Notes: a model not told the origin generated them from the sequence alone. Counted from the stretch's first letter, positions 1-9,034 are shown. The stretch is 29,582 nt of DNA from Lachnoclostridium sp. (GCA_015057755.1 SVDR01000025.1:1-29582), one strand, 5' to 3'. A program made the numbers and translations.

Positions 1-626
1 AGAATGGCGAGGTAAACCGTATCATTCTGACAAGACCTGCCATTGAAGCCGGTGAGAAGCTTGGTTTCCTTCCGGGCGATCTGCAGAGTAAGATCGACCC
101 GTATTTGAGACCGCTGTACGATGCGCTCTATCAGATCATGGGTGCGGAAAGCTACCTTCACAATGCAGAAAAGGGTCTGATCGAGGTTGCGCCGCTCGCA
201 TATATGCGAGGACGTACGCTGGACAATGCGTTTATTATTCTGGATGAGGCGCAGAATACGACTCAGGCACAGATGAAGATGTTCCTGACTCGTATCGGAT
301 TTGGCTCAAAGGTGATCATTACCGGTGACCAGTCCCAGAAGGACCTTCCGTACGGAACCGTTTCCGGTCTGGATACAGCGCTGAAAATTTTGAAGGATAT
401 TGACGATATCGGAATTTGTTACTTTACCAGTGATGATGTTGTACGTCATCCGCTGGTTCAGAAGATTGTAAAAGCATATGATGACTATGAGGCCAAAGGC
501 AAGGAGATCGCTGCGAAGAAACGCGAAGGCAGTCCGGAGAAAACAGACAAAAAGCCGAGAGTGAGATTCGAGCGCAGATCAGACCGTGCCGGCCGGGAAG
601 GACGAAAGCATGACAATAACCATTGA
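1..626 (+). CDS. phoH: PhoH family ATPase (3' part only)
   Basis: The 5' end lies outside the window; the reading frame is open from base 3. The visible part is the C-terminal two thirds or so of a PhoH-like P-loop ATPase. The Walker B stretch FIILDEAQN and the following [11 protein letters not shown] motif, characteristic of the PhoH/RecD-like fold, are plain. The tail (about the last 40 residues) is rich in Lys, Arg and Glu and looks disordered. The family is linked to RNA metabolism and very often sits directly before ybeY, as here; the two genes overlap by 17 bases, so they are probably translated together. The Walker A motif is not visible because of truncation by the window edge. The molecular role of PhoH is not firmly known. 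Confidence 0.93.
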   Translation, partial: NGEVNRIILTRPAIEAGEKLGFLPGDLQSKIDPYLRPLYDALYQIMGAESYLHNAEKGLIEVAPLAYMRGRTLDNAFIILDEAQNTTQAQMKMFLTRIGFGSKVIITGDQSQKDLPYGTVSGLDTALKILKDIDDIGICYFTSDDVVRHPLVQKIVKAYDDYEAKGKEIAAKKREGSPEKTDKKPRVRFERRSDRAGREGRKHDNNH

Positions 627-1107
627 TTACGAGACAGATTTAAAACTGGATCTTCCGGTTGAGGAGATTATTCATAATGTGATCGAGGAGTCCATTGATT
701 ATGTGGAGTGCCCGTACGATTTTGAGGTAAATGTACTTCTGACAGACAATGAAGGAATCCATCAGATCAATCTGGATATGCGCCAGATCGACAATCCGAC
801 AGACGTTCTTTCTTTCCCGATGTGTGATTTTGATACACCGGGTGATTTTGATGCTTTGGAAGAGACACCGGAGGAGTACTTTAATCCGGATACTGGAGAG
901 CTGATGATGGGTGATATTGTCATCTCCGTGGAAAAAGTGAAAGAGCAGGCAGAGAAATACGGTCATTCAGAGACCAGAGAGCTGGCATTCCTTGTGGCTC
1001 ACAGTATGCTGCACCTTTCCGGATATGACCATATGGAAGAGGACGAGCGCAAAGAGATGGAAGCGATGCAGAGTGAGATTCTGGAGCGGAGGGGTTACAG
1101 AAGATGA
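610..1107 (+). CDS. ybeY: Endoribonuclease YbeY (rRNA maturation factor)
   Basis: A 165-residue protein, usual for the family. YbeY is a zinc-dependent single-strand endoribonuclease needed for 16S rRNA 3'-end maturation and ribosome quality control. The metal site H-x3-H-x5-H is seen in [11 protein letters not shown] (His131, His135, His141). The second residue of the motif is Ser where many homologues have Gly, a conservative change. I chose the ATG at 610 because GGAAGGA lies 8 bases before it; an upstream GTG at 586 has no such site and would add residues not expected for the family. It overlaps the end of phoH and shares ATGA with the next gene, so the three genes look translationally coupled. 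Confidence 0.95.
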   Translation: MTITIDYETDLKLDLPVEEIIHNVIEESIDYVECPYDFEVNVLLTDNEGIHQINLDMRQIDNPTDVLSFPMCDFDTPGDFDALEETPEEYFNPDTGELMMGDIVISVEKVKEQAEKYGHSETRELAFLVAHSMLHLSGYDHMEEDERKEMEAMQSEILERRGYRR

Positions 1108-2240
1108 TGAAAAAATGCAAGTGGATCAAGATGGGGATTGCTGTCTGCATGATGGCGGCAATGCTTGGCGGCTGCGGAAGCAAGAAATATGAGGAAGTTG
1201 TTGCAACAACAGCAGCAGTAGAGACAACGAAAGCGGAAGAGACAACAAAGCAGGTTGTGGTGCTGGAAACAGAGCCGGAGGAGGCTGAGGCGGTTGTGGA
1301 AGAGCCGGAAGAGCGTGTGGAAGTGGATGGAAAGATCCGCAGTTATCTGACCGGAGAAATGGTGGATGTGGAGAAGGCCAACCGCAGACCGATCGCGATC
1401 ATGATGAGTAACGATAAAGAAGCGCTTCCGCAGTACGGTATCAATCGTGCAGGCGTTGTTTATGAAGCGCCGGTAGAAGGTTCCATGAACCGCTATATGG
1501 CGATCATTGAAGATTATGATGATCTGGAGCGAATCGGTTCTGTTCGAAGCTGCCGTACTTATTATACATACTTTGCACGTGAATTCGATGCAATTTATGC
1601 GCATTTCGGACAGAGTACGTTTGCGGTTCCGTACCTGGAAAATGTGGACAATATCAATGGTGTGGAAGGTGTCGGCGGTAATGCATTTTTCCGTTCCAGT
1701 GATAAGAAGCAGCCGCATAATGCATACGCGAGTGCTTCCAAAATCAAGAAGACCATTGAGAAACTGGGCTACAGCACAGAATACAGCGATTCTTATCAGG
1801 GACATTTTAAGTTTGCAGGCGGAACAACACAGGTAGAGCTGGACGGACAGGACGCGTATAAAGTAGTTCCGGGATACAGCTATAATGAACCGTGGTTTGA
1901 GTACAATGAAGAGGACGGTTTATATTACCGTTACCAGTATGGTGCTGCCCACAAAGGCAATGAAGGTCAGATTGCAGTAAAGAATATCATCATTCAGTAT
2001 GCAGAGTGGGGATACTATGCAACCACAGAGTATCTGAACATTAATGTGCATACCGGACGTGAGGGTTATTATATTACGAATGGTAAAGCAATTCCTGTCA
2101 CATGGAAGAAAGACGGAGAATTTGGTGTGACCAGATTTTATGATCTGGAAGGAAATGAAATTATCTTGAACAAAGGAAAGACCTGGATCTGTGTAAATGG
2201 TACAGATAAGGTTCACAGGACGGAATTCTATGGAAAGTAA
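1104..2240 (+). CDS. DUF3048 lipoprotein (YerB-like)
   Basis: 378 residues with a lipoprotein signal peptide: a basic start, a hydrophobic core and the lipobox LGGC with Cys24 as the lipid anchor. A Thr/Glu/Val-rich linker (about residues 28-75) leads to the folded part, where RPIAIMMSND, GVVYEAPVEG and IGSVRSCRTYY match the N-terminal DUF3048 domain; the C-terminal domain follows from about residue 250. B. subtilis YerB belongs to this family; its biochemical role is not established. The protein should sit on the outer face of the membrane. The start overlaps the ybeY stop in ATGA; a second ATG one codon later (1107) is equally possible. The next gene, a flippase, overlaps its end, which hints at a cell-envelope role. 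Confidence 0.9.
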   Translation: MMKKCKWIKMGIAVCMMAAMLGGCGSKKYEEVVATTAAVETTKAEETTKQVVVLETEPEEAEAVVEEPEERVEVDGKIRSYLTGEMVDVEKANRRPIAIMMSNDKEALPQYGINRAGVVYEAPVEGSMNRYMAIIEDYDDLERIGSVRSCRTYYTYFAREFDAIYAHFGQSTFAVPYLENVDNINGVEGVGGNAFFRSSDKKQPHNAYASASKIKKTIEKLGYSTEYSDSYQGHFKFAGGTTQVELDGQDAYKVVPGYSYNEPWFEYNEEDGLYYRYQYGAAHKGNEGQIAVKNIIIQYAEWGYYATTEYLNINVHTGREGYYITNGKAIPVTWKKDGEFGVTRFYDLEGNEIILNKGKTWICVNGTDKVHRTEFYGK

Positions 2241-3894
2241 GAAACGAAGCAGACCGAAAGAGTCTAACTTTGTTGTACAGGGAAGTATTTTAGCGATCGC
2301 CTCCATCGTTGTCCGTATCATCGGTATCGCGTACCGTATTCCGATGATCAACATCATCGGAGACGAGGGAATGGGCTATTACGGAACTGCGTTTAATGTA
2401 TACAATATTGCGCTGTTATTGTCGTCGTACAGCCTTCCTCTGGCTGTGTCGAAGATGGTTTCTGCACGACTTGCGAACAAACAGTACCGCAATGCGGAGC
2501 GTATTTTCCGCGCAGCACTGGGCTATGCAACGATCGTAGGTGCGATCACAGCAGCAGTGATCTGGTTCGGTGCAGATTTCTTTGCCAGCGAGATCTTCTT
2601 TATGCCTTATGCGGCCTTTGCATTGAAAACTCTGGCTCCGACCGTATGGATCATGGCGTATCTGGGTGTGTTCCGCGGTTATTTCCAGGGACGCGGAACC
2701 ATGGTTCCGACGGCGTGCTCCCAGGTATTTGAGCAGATCATCAATGCGATTGTCAGTGTTGCGGCAGGAAGTTACCTGTTCAATGAGGCACTGAAGGTTG
2801 AAATTTTAAAGAATGAGATTGGTACAGGCTATTCCAATGCCTGGGGTGCGGCAGGCGGTACGATCGGTACCGGTTCCGGTGCGCTTACTGCACTCATTTT
2901 CTTACTGCTGTTATTTGCGGTCTACCGCAAGACGACAAAACGGCAGATAAAAAGAGACCGTTCCGGTAATCTGGAAAGCTACGGCGAGATTACAAGGGTA
3001 TTATTCTTTACCGTAGTTCCGGTTATCGTAAGTTCTGCGATCTATAATGTAAACAGTGTAATTGATAATGGTCTGCTTGCAGCGAATTTTGCAAGCCTTG
3101 GACGCGAATCACAGTTTGCGGCAGACTGGGGTGTTTATACCGGAAAATATCATTTATTGATCAATGTTCCGATGGCAGTTTCAAATGCACTGTCCTCTTC
3201 GCTGATTCCGTCTGTTTCCAGAGCGGTAGCTGAGGGAGACAAAAAGAAGATCCGTGCGAGGATTACGGCTGCGATCCGCTTCTCTATGCTGATCGCGATT
3301 CCGTCTACGGTTGGTCTGACGGTTCTTGCAGGTCCGGTCAATAATCTGTTATTCTCCGGAGACAATTCTCTGGCGATCCAGATGACACTTTACGGTTCCA
3401 TTGCAGTTGTATTCTATTCTTTATCGACGGTTACGAATGCGATCTTGCAGGGAATTGATAAAATGCATCTTCCGATCATCCATGCTTTGATCGCTCTGGT
3501 TCTGCATATCGGTGTGCTTGAAGTGATGGCTCTGGTGCTGGATCTTGGTATTTACAGTATGGTATATGCAAATATTGCATTTGCACTGATCATGTGCCTA
3601 TTAAATCACTGGGCGATCCGTCGAACCATCGGATATCGTCAGGAAATCAAAAAGACGTTTGTGATTCCGACGATCTCGGCAGCTGTTATGGGTGGATGTA
3701 CGTTTGGTGTGTACAAGCTGATCTACATGGTGATCAAGAGTAATGCCGTTGCGACAGTGTTCTCCATTTTTGTTGCTGTGGCTGTTTACGGAGTTCTTTT
3801 GATCAAGTTGAAATGTCTGGATGAGGAAGAACTTCGTCAGATGCCTGGCGGAACCAGACTTCTCGGCATTTTTAAAAAGGTTCATCTGATGTAA
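2230..3894 (+). CDS. SpoVB/MurJ-like polysaccharide or lipid II flippase (MOP/MATE superfamily)
   Basis: A 554-residue polytopic membrane protein with roughly 14 hydrophobic segments, the size and pattern of the SpoVB-like branch of the MOP flippase superfamily. The early segments contain GSILAIASIVVRIIGIAYRIP and GMGYYGTAFNVYNIALLLSS, strongly reminiscent of SpoVB/YkvU. Family members move lipid-linked wall or polysaccharide precursors across the membrane; substrate here is not shown by sequence. The ATG at 2230 was preferred over one at 2197 because AGGACGG precedes it at a good distance and homologues start with a short basic stretch. It overlaps the DUF3048 gene by 11 bases. Because the neighbours are housekeeping genes, a vegetative role is as likely as a sporulation role. 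Confidence 0.88.
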   Translation: MESKKRSRPKESNFVVQGSILAIASIVVRIIGIAYRIPMINIIGDEGMGYYGTAFNVYNIALLLSSYSLPLAVSKMVSARLANKQYRNAERIFRAALGYATIVGAITAAVIWFGADFFASEIFFMPYAAFALKTLAPTVWIMAYLGVFRGYFQGRGTMVPTACSQVFEQIINAIVSVAAGSYLFNEALKVEILKNEIGTGYSNAWGAAGGTIGTGSGALTALIFLLLLFAVYRKTTKRQIKRDRSGNLESYGEITRVLFFTVVPVIVSSAIYNVNSVIDNGLLAANFASLGRESQFAADWGVYTGKYHLLINVPMAVSNALSSSLIPSVSRAVAEGDKKKIRARITAAIRFSMLIAIPSTVGLTVLAGPVNNLLFSGDNSLAIQMTLYGSIAVVFYSLSTVTNAILQGIDKMHLPIIHALIALVLHIGVLEVMALVLDLGIYSMVYANIAFALIMCLLNHWAIRRTIGYRQEIKKTFVIPTISAAVMGGCTFGVYKLIYMVIKSNAVATVFSIFVAVAVYGVLLIKLKCLDEEELRQMPGGTRLLGIFKKVHLM

Positions 3895-3949
3895 AGATGT
3901 ATAAAAAAGAAAAAGAAAGCAGATACTGTTTTCAAAGGAGGAATATCCT

Positions 3950-4375
3950 ATGAAAAAATATGTATCCGGCTTTCTTTTCTTTTTTTGTATGACGATGTTT
4001 TGTTTGGTCGGACTGTTCTGGATGACACGGGAAGGAACACAGGAGGAGGTTCAGCAGGTGCAGGCATCGGAAACGTATGAGCCGCCCTTGTTTGCTGAGA
4101 ATGAAACGGTACAGGAACAGGTACTGGAAGAAACGATGATGCATCTGGTTTTAAATCAGGAAGAAGTTCGTCATGAGATCGTAAAGGAGAAATACTGTCT
4201 GGTGGCGGAGGAAGGATATTTGATCGTTTATGATTCGGATAGAGAAACGGTAAATTTATTTACACATATGCCTCTTGCAGAGTTTCCGGTAAGGGAACAG
4301 GAGCGTTTGATGGAGGGAATCTGGTTTCCCACCATGGCGGAGATTTTCAGTTATCTGGAATCTTACAGTAGTTAA
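3950..4375 (+). CDS. Small membrane-anchored protein with BofC-like C-terminal domain
   Basis: 141 residues. Residues 5-25 are strongly hydrophobic (an uncleaved anchor or signal peptide), followed by an acidic Gln/Glu-rich linker to about residue 75. The last 60 residues (YCLVAEEGYLIVYDSD, then FTHMPLAEFP, then FSYLESYSS) resemble the C-terminal domain of BofC, the secreted forespore regulator of sigma-K processing in Bacillus. The match is by recollection of the family pattern and is moderate at best. An AAAGGAGG site lies 8 bases before the ATG. A promoter for the next gene follows directly after the stop, so this gene probably ends the preceding transcript. Alternative: a lineage-specific envelope protein of unknown function. 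Confidence 0.65.
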   Translation: MKKYVSGFLFFFCMTMFCLVGLFWMTREGTQEEVQQVQASETYEPPLFAENETVQEQVLEETMMHLVLNQEEVRHEIVKEKYCLVAEEGYLIVYDSDRETVNLFTHMPLAEFPVREQERLMEGIWFPTMAEIFSYLESYSS

Positions 4376-4378
4376 GAC

Positions 4379-4407
4379 TTGCAAATTTGAATTCTTCCCG
4401 ATATACT
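4379..4407 (+). promoter_or_regulatory. Putative sigma-A type promoter for the BaiN-like gene
   Basis: TTGCAA (4379-4384), a 17-base spacer and TATACT (4402-4407). It starts four bases after the previous stop codon and would give a leader of about 45 bases ending in the strong GGAGGAGG site. Spacing is optimal and both boxes fit the housekeeping consensus well. Not experimentally shown. Confidence 0.55.
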
Positions 4408-4459
4408 AGACCATAATATGCGTATTTTTGAACGTGAGAGTCATTGGAGGAGGAATTCC

Positions 4460-5707
4460 ATGAAACGGGAAGGGATCATTGTCGGAGGCGGAGCTGCCGG
4501 ATTATTGGCAGCGATTACTGCGGCGGAAGCCGGAGCTTCTGTAACTATATTGGAGCACATGCCGAGGGTAGGAAAGAAAATCTTATCGACAGGCAACGGA
4601 AAATGTAATATGACAAACCTTCACATGACTGCGGAATGTTACCGTTCCGGAGTGGAAGGGGTACCGATGCAGGTGATCGATAAATTTTCTGTTGCTGACA
4701 CTATTGCATTTTTCCGCAGACTGGGTGTTTTGACAACAGACAGAAACGGATATGTGTATCCGGCCTCCGGACAGGCACAGACAGTTCTGGATGCATTGCG
4801 CGATAAAGCGGACAGCCTCGGCATCCGTACCTGCTGTGACAGTAAAGTTCTTTCTATTAATAAGAAGAAAGAGGGCCGATTTGCAGTAAAAACAGAGACA
4901 CAGACGTATTCCGCAGATTTTGTGATTCTTTGTGCGGGGTCCATGGCGGCAAAAACGACCGGTTCGGATGGAAGCGGTTATGAACTGGCGAAAAGCCTTG
5001 GACACAAAATTAAGAAACCGCTCCCGGCGCTTGTGCAGTTAAAATGCAAGGGCGATTTCTTCAAATCGATCGCAGGTGTCCGTACAGATGTCAAGGTATC
5101 TTTGTATGTGATGGATAAAAACGGAAACTGTGGAGCATTTCTTGCTCAGGATCAGGGAGAACTGCAGTTAACAGATTATGGAATTTCCGGTATTCCGGTG
5201 TTTCAGGTAAGCCGTTATGCGGCAGAAGCACTGGATCATAAAAAGAGAGTGCTGGCAGTTATTGATTTTATGCCGGATATGCCGGAAGACGAGTTGTTTA
5301 CAGTGCTGAAAGATCAGAGAAATTATCTGGGCGATCGTGCAGCCGGAGATTTTATCAACGGACTGTTCAATAAAAAACTAGCAGCATTATTCTTAAAAGC
5401 TGTCCATATCAGGCAGGAACAGCCGGTTTCTGAGATCGCAAATAAAAAGCTTGCAGAACTCTGTCGTGTGATCAAGGAGTTTTCTTTTGAAGTAGTGGGA
5501 ACCAACCCGTTTGATAAGGCACAGATTTGTATGGGCGGCGTGGATCTGCGAGATGTGAATACGGAAACGATGGAGTCCAGACTTGTTCCGGGGTTGTATT
5601 TTGCCGGAGAGATTCTGGATGTGGACGGAATCTGCGGCGGATATAATCTGCAGTGGGCATGGTCCAGCGGACATCTGTCTGCAGTCTGTGCAACCGGAAG
5701 GAAATAG
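4460..5707 (+). CDS. BaiN/HI0933 family NAD(P)/FAD-dependent oxidoreductase
   Basis: 415 residues, normal for the HI0933/YhiN family. The FAD-binding Rossmann motif GGGAAG is at residues 9-14, followed by the family signature KKILSTGNGKCNMTN. Near the C-terminus FAGEILDVDGICGGYNLQWA is the second conserved block that closes the flavin site. The reaction of most members is unknown; a relative, BaiN of Clostridium scindens, has been linked to bile-acid dehydroxylation, but that role should not be transferred to this copy, which sits among housekeeping genes. The ATG at 4460 was chosen over one at 4418 because GGAGGAGG lies 6-7 bases upstream and the flavin motif then begins at the usual distance from the N-terminus. 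A second, unrelated flavoprotein gene follows 24 bases later. Confidence 0.9.
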   Translation: MKREGIIVGGGAAGLLAAITAAEAGASVTILEHMPRVGKKILSTGNGKCNMTNLHMTAECYRSGVEGVPMQVIDKFSVADTIAFFRRLGVLTTDRNGYVYPASGQAQTVLDALRDKADSLGIRTCCDSKVLSINKKKEGRFAVKTETQTYSADFVILCAGSMAAKTTGSDGSGYELAKSLGHKIKKPLPALVQLKCKGDFFKSIAGVRTDVKVSLYVMDKNGNCGAFLAQDQGELQLTDYGISGIPVFQVSRYAAEALDHKKRVLAVIDFMPDMPEDELFTVLKDQRNYLGDRAAGDFINGLFNKKLAALFLKAVHIRQEQPVSEIANKKLAELCRVIKEFSFEVVGTNPFDKAQICMGGVDLRDVNTETMESRLVPGLYFAGEILDVDGICGGYNLQWAWSSGHLSAVCATGRK

Positions 5708-5731
5708 AGGGAAACAGGAGTTGATACATAT

Positions 5732-7336
5732 ATGATCCGAATCAATCAGCTTGCTCTGGAAGTAACACACACGTCCGGAGCATTAAAGAAAAAAGCAGCA
5801 AAATTATTGAAAATACAGGAATCCATGATCGCTGACCTTTCAATTGTACGCAGGTCCATTGATGCGAGAAAGAAGGAAAATCTTCTTTATAGTTATATTG
5901 TAGATGTGAAGCTTGCAGATTCCAAAAAGGAAGCACAGATTGTAAAGAAGGCAGCGAACAACAATATTAAGCTTGAAACGGAAGTTCCGTATCAGTATCC
6001 GCAGCATGGAACAGAGACCATGAAATATCGTCCGGTGATCATTGGTGCCGGTCCGGCCGGCATGTTTGCAGCACTTTCTCTTGCAGAGAACGGAATGGCT
6101 CCGATCCTTCTGGAGCAGGGCGATCCGGTGGAAGTGCGTGCAAAAAAGGTGGAGGAATTCTGGAAGAACGGTTATTCCCATCTGGATGTGCGCTCCAATG
6201 TGCAGTTTGGCGAAGGCGGAGCAGGAACATTTTCAGACGGTAAACTGAATACACTGGTAAAAGATGTGTCCGGCAGAAATAAAAAGGTTTTGGAGCTGTT
6301 TGTGGAAACGGGAGCCGATGAGGAAATCCTCTATGACAGCAAACCGCATATTGGCACAGATGTTCTGCAGACCGTTGTGAAAAATATCCGTACGCGTATT
6401 ATCGAACATGGCGGTGAGGTTCGTTTTAACAGCTGTGTAAAAGAGCTGATGATTGATGAAAATTCCATTGTCGGTGTAAAACTGGAAGATGGAAGTATCA
6501 TTGAAACGAATCATGTGATCCTTGCGATCGGTCACAGTGCCCGTGAATTTTTCAAGACACTCAATGAGCAGAACGTTGTGATGGAACCTAAGGCGTTTGC
6601 GGTAGGTCTTCGTGTGCAGCATCCGCAGAGCATGATGAATCTTTCTCAGTACGGAAGAGAGGATGCGGGAGAACTGGGAGCAGCGCCATATAAAGTGACG
6701 GCAAAGACTTCCAGCGGACGAGGCGTATATTCCTTCTGTATGTGTCCTGGCGGTTTTGTTGTAAATGCATCTTCGGAAGAGGGCAGACTGGCTGTCAATG
6801 GCATGAGTTATTATAAGCGTGGCGGAGAAAATGCAAACAGCGCGATCATTGTCTCCGTTACACCGGATGACTTCCCGGAAGCAGGTCCGCTCGGCGGTAT
6901 CGAATTCCAGAGAAGACTGGAAGAAAAGGCGTTTGCTTTGGGCGGAGGAAAGATCCCGGTACAGCTGTACGGAGATTTCGTTGCAGATCAAACGTCAGAA
7001 GCTTTCGGTGATGTAACTCCGCAGATCTGCGGAGCGTTTTCCTTTGCCAATCTGCGTGAGCTGATGACAGAGGAGATGAATCAGGCATTTATCGAAGGAA
7101 TGACTGAATTCGGCAGAAAGGTTCGCGGATTTGACCGTGCAGATGCAATTTTAGCAGGTATTGAGAGCCGTACATCTTCTCCTTTGAGAATTGTTCGAAA
7201 CGAAGGTCTGGAGAGCAATATCAAAGGCTTATATCCGTGTGGAGAAGGAGCGGGATACGCAGGAGGCATAACTTCTGCCGCCATGGACGGATTAAAGGTT
7301 GCAGAAGCGCTGATAATGAGGTATAATCGCTTTTAA
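5732..7336 (+). CDS. FAD-dependent dehydrogenase of the COG2509 family
   Basis: 534 residues. The first 95 residues form a small alpha/beta domain beginning MIRINQLALEV, typical of COG2509 proteins. The dinucleotide-binding motif GAGPAG is at residues 105-110, followed by an LLEQGDPVEVR segment. FGEGGAGTFSDGKL and the C-terminal GEGAGYAGGITSAAMDG are further family marks. Function is uncharacterised beyond a probable FAD/NAD(P)H redox activity; the protein should be cytosolic. AGGAG lies 11 bases before the ATG. It is probably transcribed with the BaiN-like gene upstream. Its last codons contain a putative promoter for proB. Confidence 0.88.
   Translation: MIRINQLALEVTHTSGALKKKAAKLLKIQESMIADLSIVRRSIDARKKENLLYSYIVDVKLADSKKEAQIVKKAANNNIKLETEVPYQYPQHGTETMKYRPVIIGAGPAGMFAALSLAENGMAPILLEQGDPVEVRAKKVEEFWKNGYSHLDVRSNVQFGEGGAGTFSDGKLNTLVKDVSGRNKKVLELFVETGADEEILYDSKPHIGTDVLQTVVKNIRTRIIEHGGEVRFNSCVKELMIDENSIVGVKLEDGSIIETNHVILAIGHSAREFFKTLNEQNVVMEPKAFAVGLRVQHPQSMMNLSQYGREDAGELGAAPYKVTAKTSSGRGVYSFCMCPGGFVVNASSEEGRLAVNGMSYYKRGGENANSAIIVSVTPDDFPEAGPLGGIEFQRRLEEKAFALGGGKIPVQLYGDFVADQTSEAFGDVTPQICGAFSFANLRELMTEEMNQAFIEGMTEFGRKVRGFDRADAILAGIESRTSSPLRIVRNEGLESNIKGLYPCGEGAGYAGGITSAAMDGLKVAEALIMRYNRF
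7299..7327 (+). promoter_or_regulatory. Putative promoter for proB inside the end of the preceding gene
   Basis: TTGCAG (7299-7304), 17-base spacer, perfect TATAAT (7322-7327). It would start transcription near 7334, at the stop codon of the COG2509 gene, giving a leader of about 50 bases before proB. A TTGACA at 7348 has no matching -10 box. Confidence 0.5.
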
Positions 7337-7385
7337 ATAGTCTATATTTGACAAGGTAATTTGTTAAAGTGAGGAGAGTTGTATT

Positions 7386-8237
7386 ATGAAAAAATCTGCG
7401 AGAGAGCTGTTAAAAGATAAAAAAAGAATTGTTATAAAAATCGGATCTTCTTCTCTTACCCATGAGGAGACCGGAGATCTGAATCTCCATAAGATTGAAC
7501 ATCTGGTACGTGTGATCGCGGACCTGAAGGGCAAGGGAAAAGAAGTTGTTCTGGTTTCTTCCGGTGCGATCGCGGCCGGCAGACAGGCACTTGGCGGAAA
7601 GAAAGCGCAGACTGTTTCTGAGAAGCAGGCGCATGCAGCCGTTGGTCAGGCTCGCCTGATGATGGTATATCAGCGCATGTTCTCTGAGTACAATCAGATC
7701 CCGGCACAGATTTTGATGACGAAAAATACGATCATAAATGATATTTCCAGAGAAAATGCGGTCAATACATTTAACGAACTTTTAAAAATGGGTACGGTTC
7801 CGATCGTAAATGAAAATGATACGGTTTCTACATATGAGATCAAGTTTGGTGATAATGACCGCCTTTCTGCGATCGTAGCAGCCTTGATCGATGCAGACCT
7901 TTTGATCTTACTGTCTGACATTGACGGTCTTTATTCCGATGATCCGAAAAAGAATCCGGATGCGGTGTTTATCGAGCAGGTCGATGAACTTTCCGATGAA
8001 CTGATGGGCATGGGCAAAGCGACAACCGGAAGTGATGTGGGAACGGGAGGTATGGCTGCGAAATTATATGCGGCGAAGATCGCGACACACAGCGGCTGCG
8101 ATATGGTGATCGCAAATGCGGAAAAAGTAGAAGTAGTCTGGGATATCGCTGTGGAAGGTAAGACGAAAGGTACTTTATTTACCGCACATAAAACAGAGAA
8201 TTTTGATCTGCTCGATTATATTGAGAGCATTCACTAA
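7386..8237 (+). CDS. proB: Glutamate 5-kinase, short form without PUA domain
   Basis: 283 residues. ProB phosphorylates glutamate at the gamma-carboxyl with ATP, the first step of proline synthesis. The amino-acid kinase fold is complete: KIGSSSL near residue 18, SSGAIAAGRQALGG, NENDTVSTYEIKFGDNDRLSA and DIDGLYSDDP, then the late TGGMAAKL loop. The enzyme stops after the kinase domain, whereas E. coli and B. subtilis ProB (about 365 residues) carry an additional C-terminal PUA domain; short ProB versions are known in other Firmicutes. GAGGAGA precedes the ATG. It heads a proB-DUF896-cyclo-ligase-proA cluster. Feedback inhibition by proline resides mainly in the kinase domain, so it could be kept. 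Confidence 0.95.
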   Translation: MKKSARELLKDKKRIVIKIGSSSLTHEETGDLNLHKIEHLVRVIADLKGKGKEVVLVSSGAIAAGRQALGGKKAQTVSEKQAHAAVGQARLMMVYQRMFSEYNQIPAQILMTKNTIINDISRENAVNTFNELLKMGTVPIVNENDTVSTYEIKFGDNDRLSAIVAALIDADLLILLSDIDGLYSDDPKKNPDAVFIEQVDELSDELMGMGKATTGSDVGTGGMAAKLYAAKIATHSGCDMVIANAEKVEVVWDIAVEGKTKGTLFTAHKTENFDLLDYIESIH

Positions 8238-8247
8238 TGGAGGAACG

Positions 8248-8475
8248 ATGAAACAGGAGCGTATTGACAGAATCAATGAATTAGCCCGCAAAGCAAAAGC
8301 GGAGGGTCTCACAGAGGAGGAAAAGGCGGAGCAGGCACAGCTCAGAGCCGAATACATCAAGGACTTCCGTGCAAGTTTAAGAGGCACATTAAATAATATT
8401 TCCATCCAGGAAAAAGACGGTTCTATTACGAATCTCGGTGAAAAATATGGAAACGTTGGAAAAAAGAAAAATTGA
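8248..8475 (+). CDS. DUF896 (YnzC family) protein
   Basis: 75 residues. RINELARKAKAEGLT and EEKAEQAQLRAEYIKDFR form the helical hairpin typical of DUF896 proteins such as B. subtilis YnzC; the tail ITNLGEKYGN is also common in the family. Function unknown, although a Bacillus relative is an SOS-linked small gene. GGAGG lies 5 bases before the ATG and the gene starts 10 bases after proB, so it is in the same transcript. Its end overlaps the next gene by 29 bases. Confidence 0.9.
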   Translation: MKQERIDRINELARKAKAEGLTEEEKAEQAQLRAEYIKDFRASLRGTLNNISIQEKDGSITNLGEKYGNVGKKKN

Positions 8476-9016
8476 TCTTAGAAAGCAGATGAAGGTCCTT
8501 TTGAAAGGAATGGAGCCGGAAGAAAAAGCACGCTTGGATCACGAGGTATATGTTCAGGCATTGAACAATCCTCTTCTTGCAAATGCAGAGAAGATTTATG
8601 CGTATATGGCACTTTCCTGGGAGACCGGTACATCGGAATTGTTGGAGTATTTTTGGAATCGCGGCGTGAAGGTTGCTTTTCCTAAGGTGCTTGGCAGTGA
8701 GATGGAGTTCTTTGAAGTGAGTTCCCTGAATGATCTGGAATGCGGCACATTTCGCATTATGGAGCCGAAAGAGCACTGTCAGATGGTGGATTGGCCGGAG
8801 GCCGTGATCATGGTTCCGGGAATTGCATTTACCAGAGACGGAAAGCGGCTTGGAAAAGGCGGCGGTTATTATGATAAATATCTGGATCGGTATCCGGGAC
8901 ATAGAACTGCAGCATTCGCATACGAATTTCAAATGGTTCTGGAACTTCCGGCAGAACTTCATGATCAGCCGGTGGATGTGGTGATTACCGAAAAGGGTTC
9001 CTTTTTCTGCAAGTAA
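8447..9016 (+). CDS. 5-formyltetrahydrofolate cyclo-ligase
   Basis: 189 residues. The enzyme uses ATP to convert 5-formyl-THF to 5,10-methenyl-THF, returning stored or inhibitory folate to one-carbon metabolism. The nucleotide/substrate loop RLGKGGGYYDKYL is the family hallmark; RKQMKVLL near the N-terminus is the second conserved basic region. Cytosolic. The start is uncertain: ATG at 8447 is taken, a GTG at 8438 or TTG at 8456 are alternatives, and no strong ribosome site is seen, so translation is probably coupled to the DUF896 gene it overlaps. Confidence 0.92.
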   Translation: METLEKRKIDLRKQMKVLLKGMEPEEKARLDHEVYVQALNNPLLANAEKIYAYMALSWETGTSELLEYFWNRGVKVAFPKVLGSEMEFFEVSSLNDLECGTFRIMEPKEHCQMVDWPEAVIMVPGIAFTRDGKRLGKGGGYYDKYLDRYPGHRTAAFAYEFQMVLELPAELHDQPVDVVITEKGSFFCK

Positions 9017-9034
9017 AGAGAAAGTGAGAGTTTT

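Noticed and set aside
586..609. GTG-initiated upstream extension of ybeY
   Set aside because: No ribosome site at the right distance, while GGAAGGA serves the ATG at 610, where family members begin.
1095..1805. Long antisense open frame (236 codons) opposite the DUF3048 gene, and similar ones at 6233-6991, 10576-11283 and 12715-13596
   Set aside because: They are complementary to well-supported genes, rich in His, Arg, Cys and Leu runs, have no ribosome site and no recognisable domain; they arise from the codon use of the sense genes.
7337..7385. Possible T-box or other riboswitch before proB, and a TTGACA at 7348 as a promoter
   Set aside because: The leader is too short for a T-box, no specifier or antiterminator structure is seen, and no -10 box stands at a workable distance from the TTGACA.
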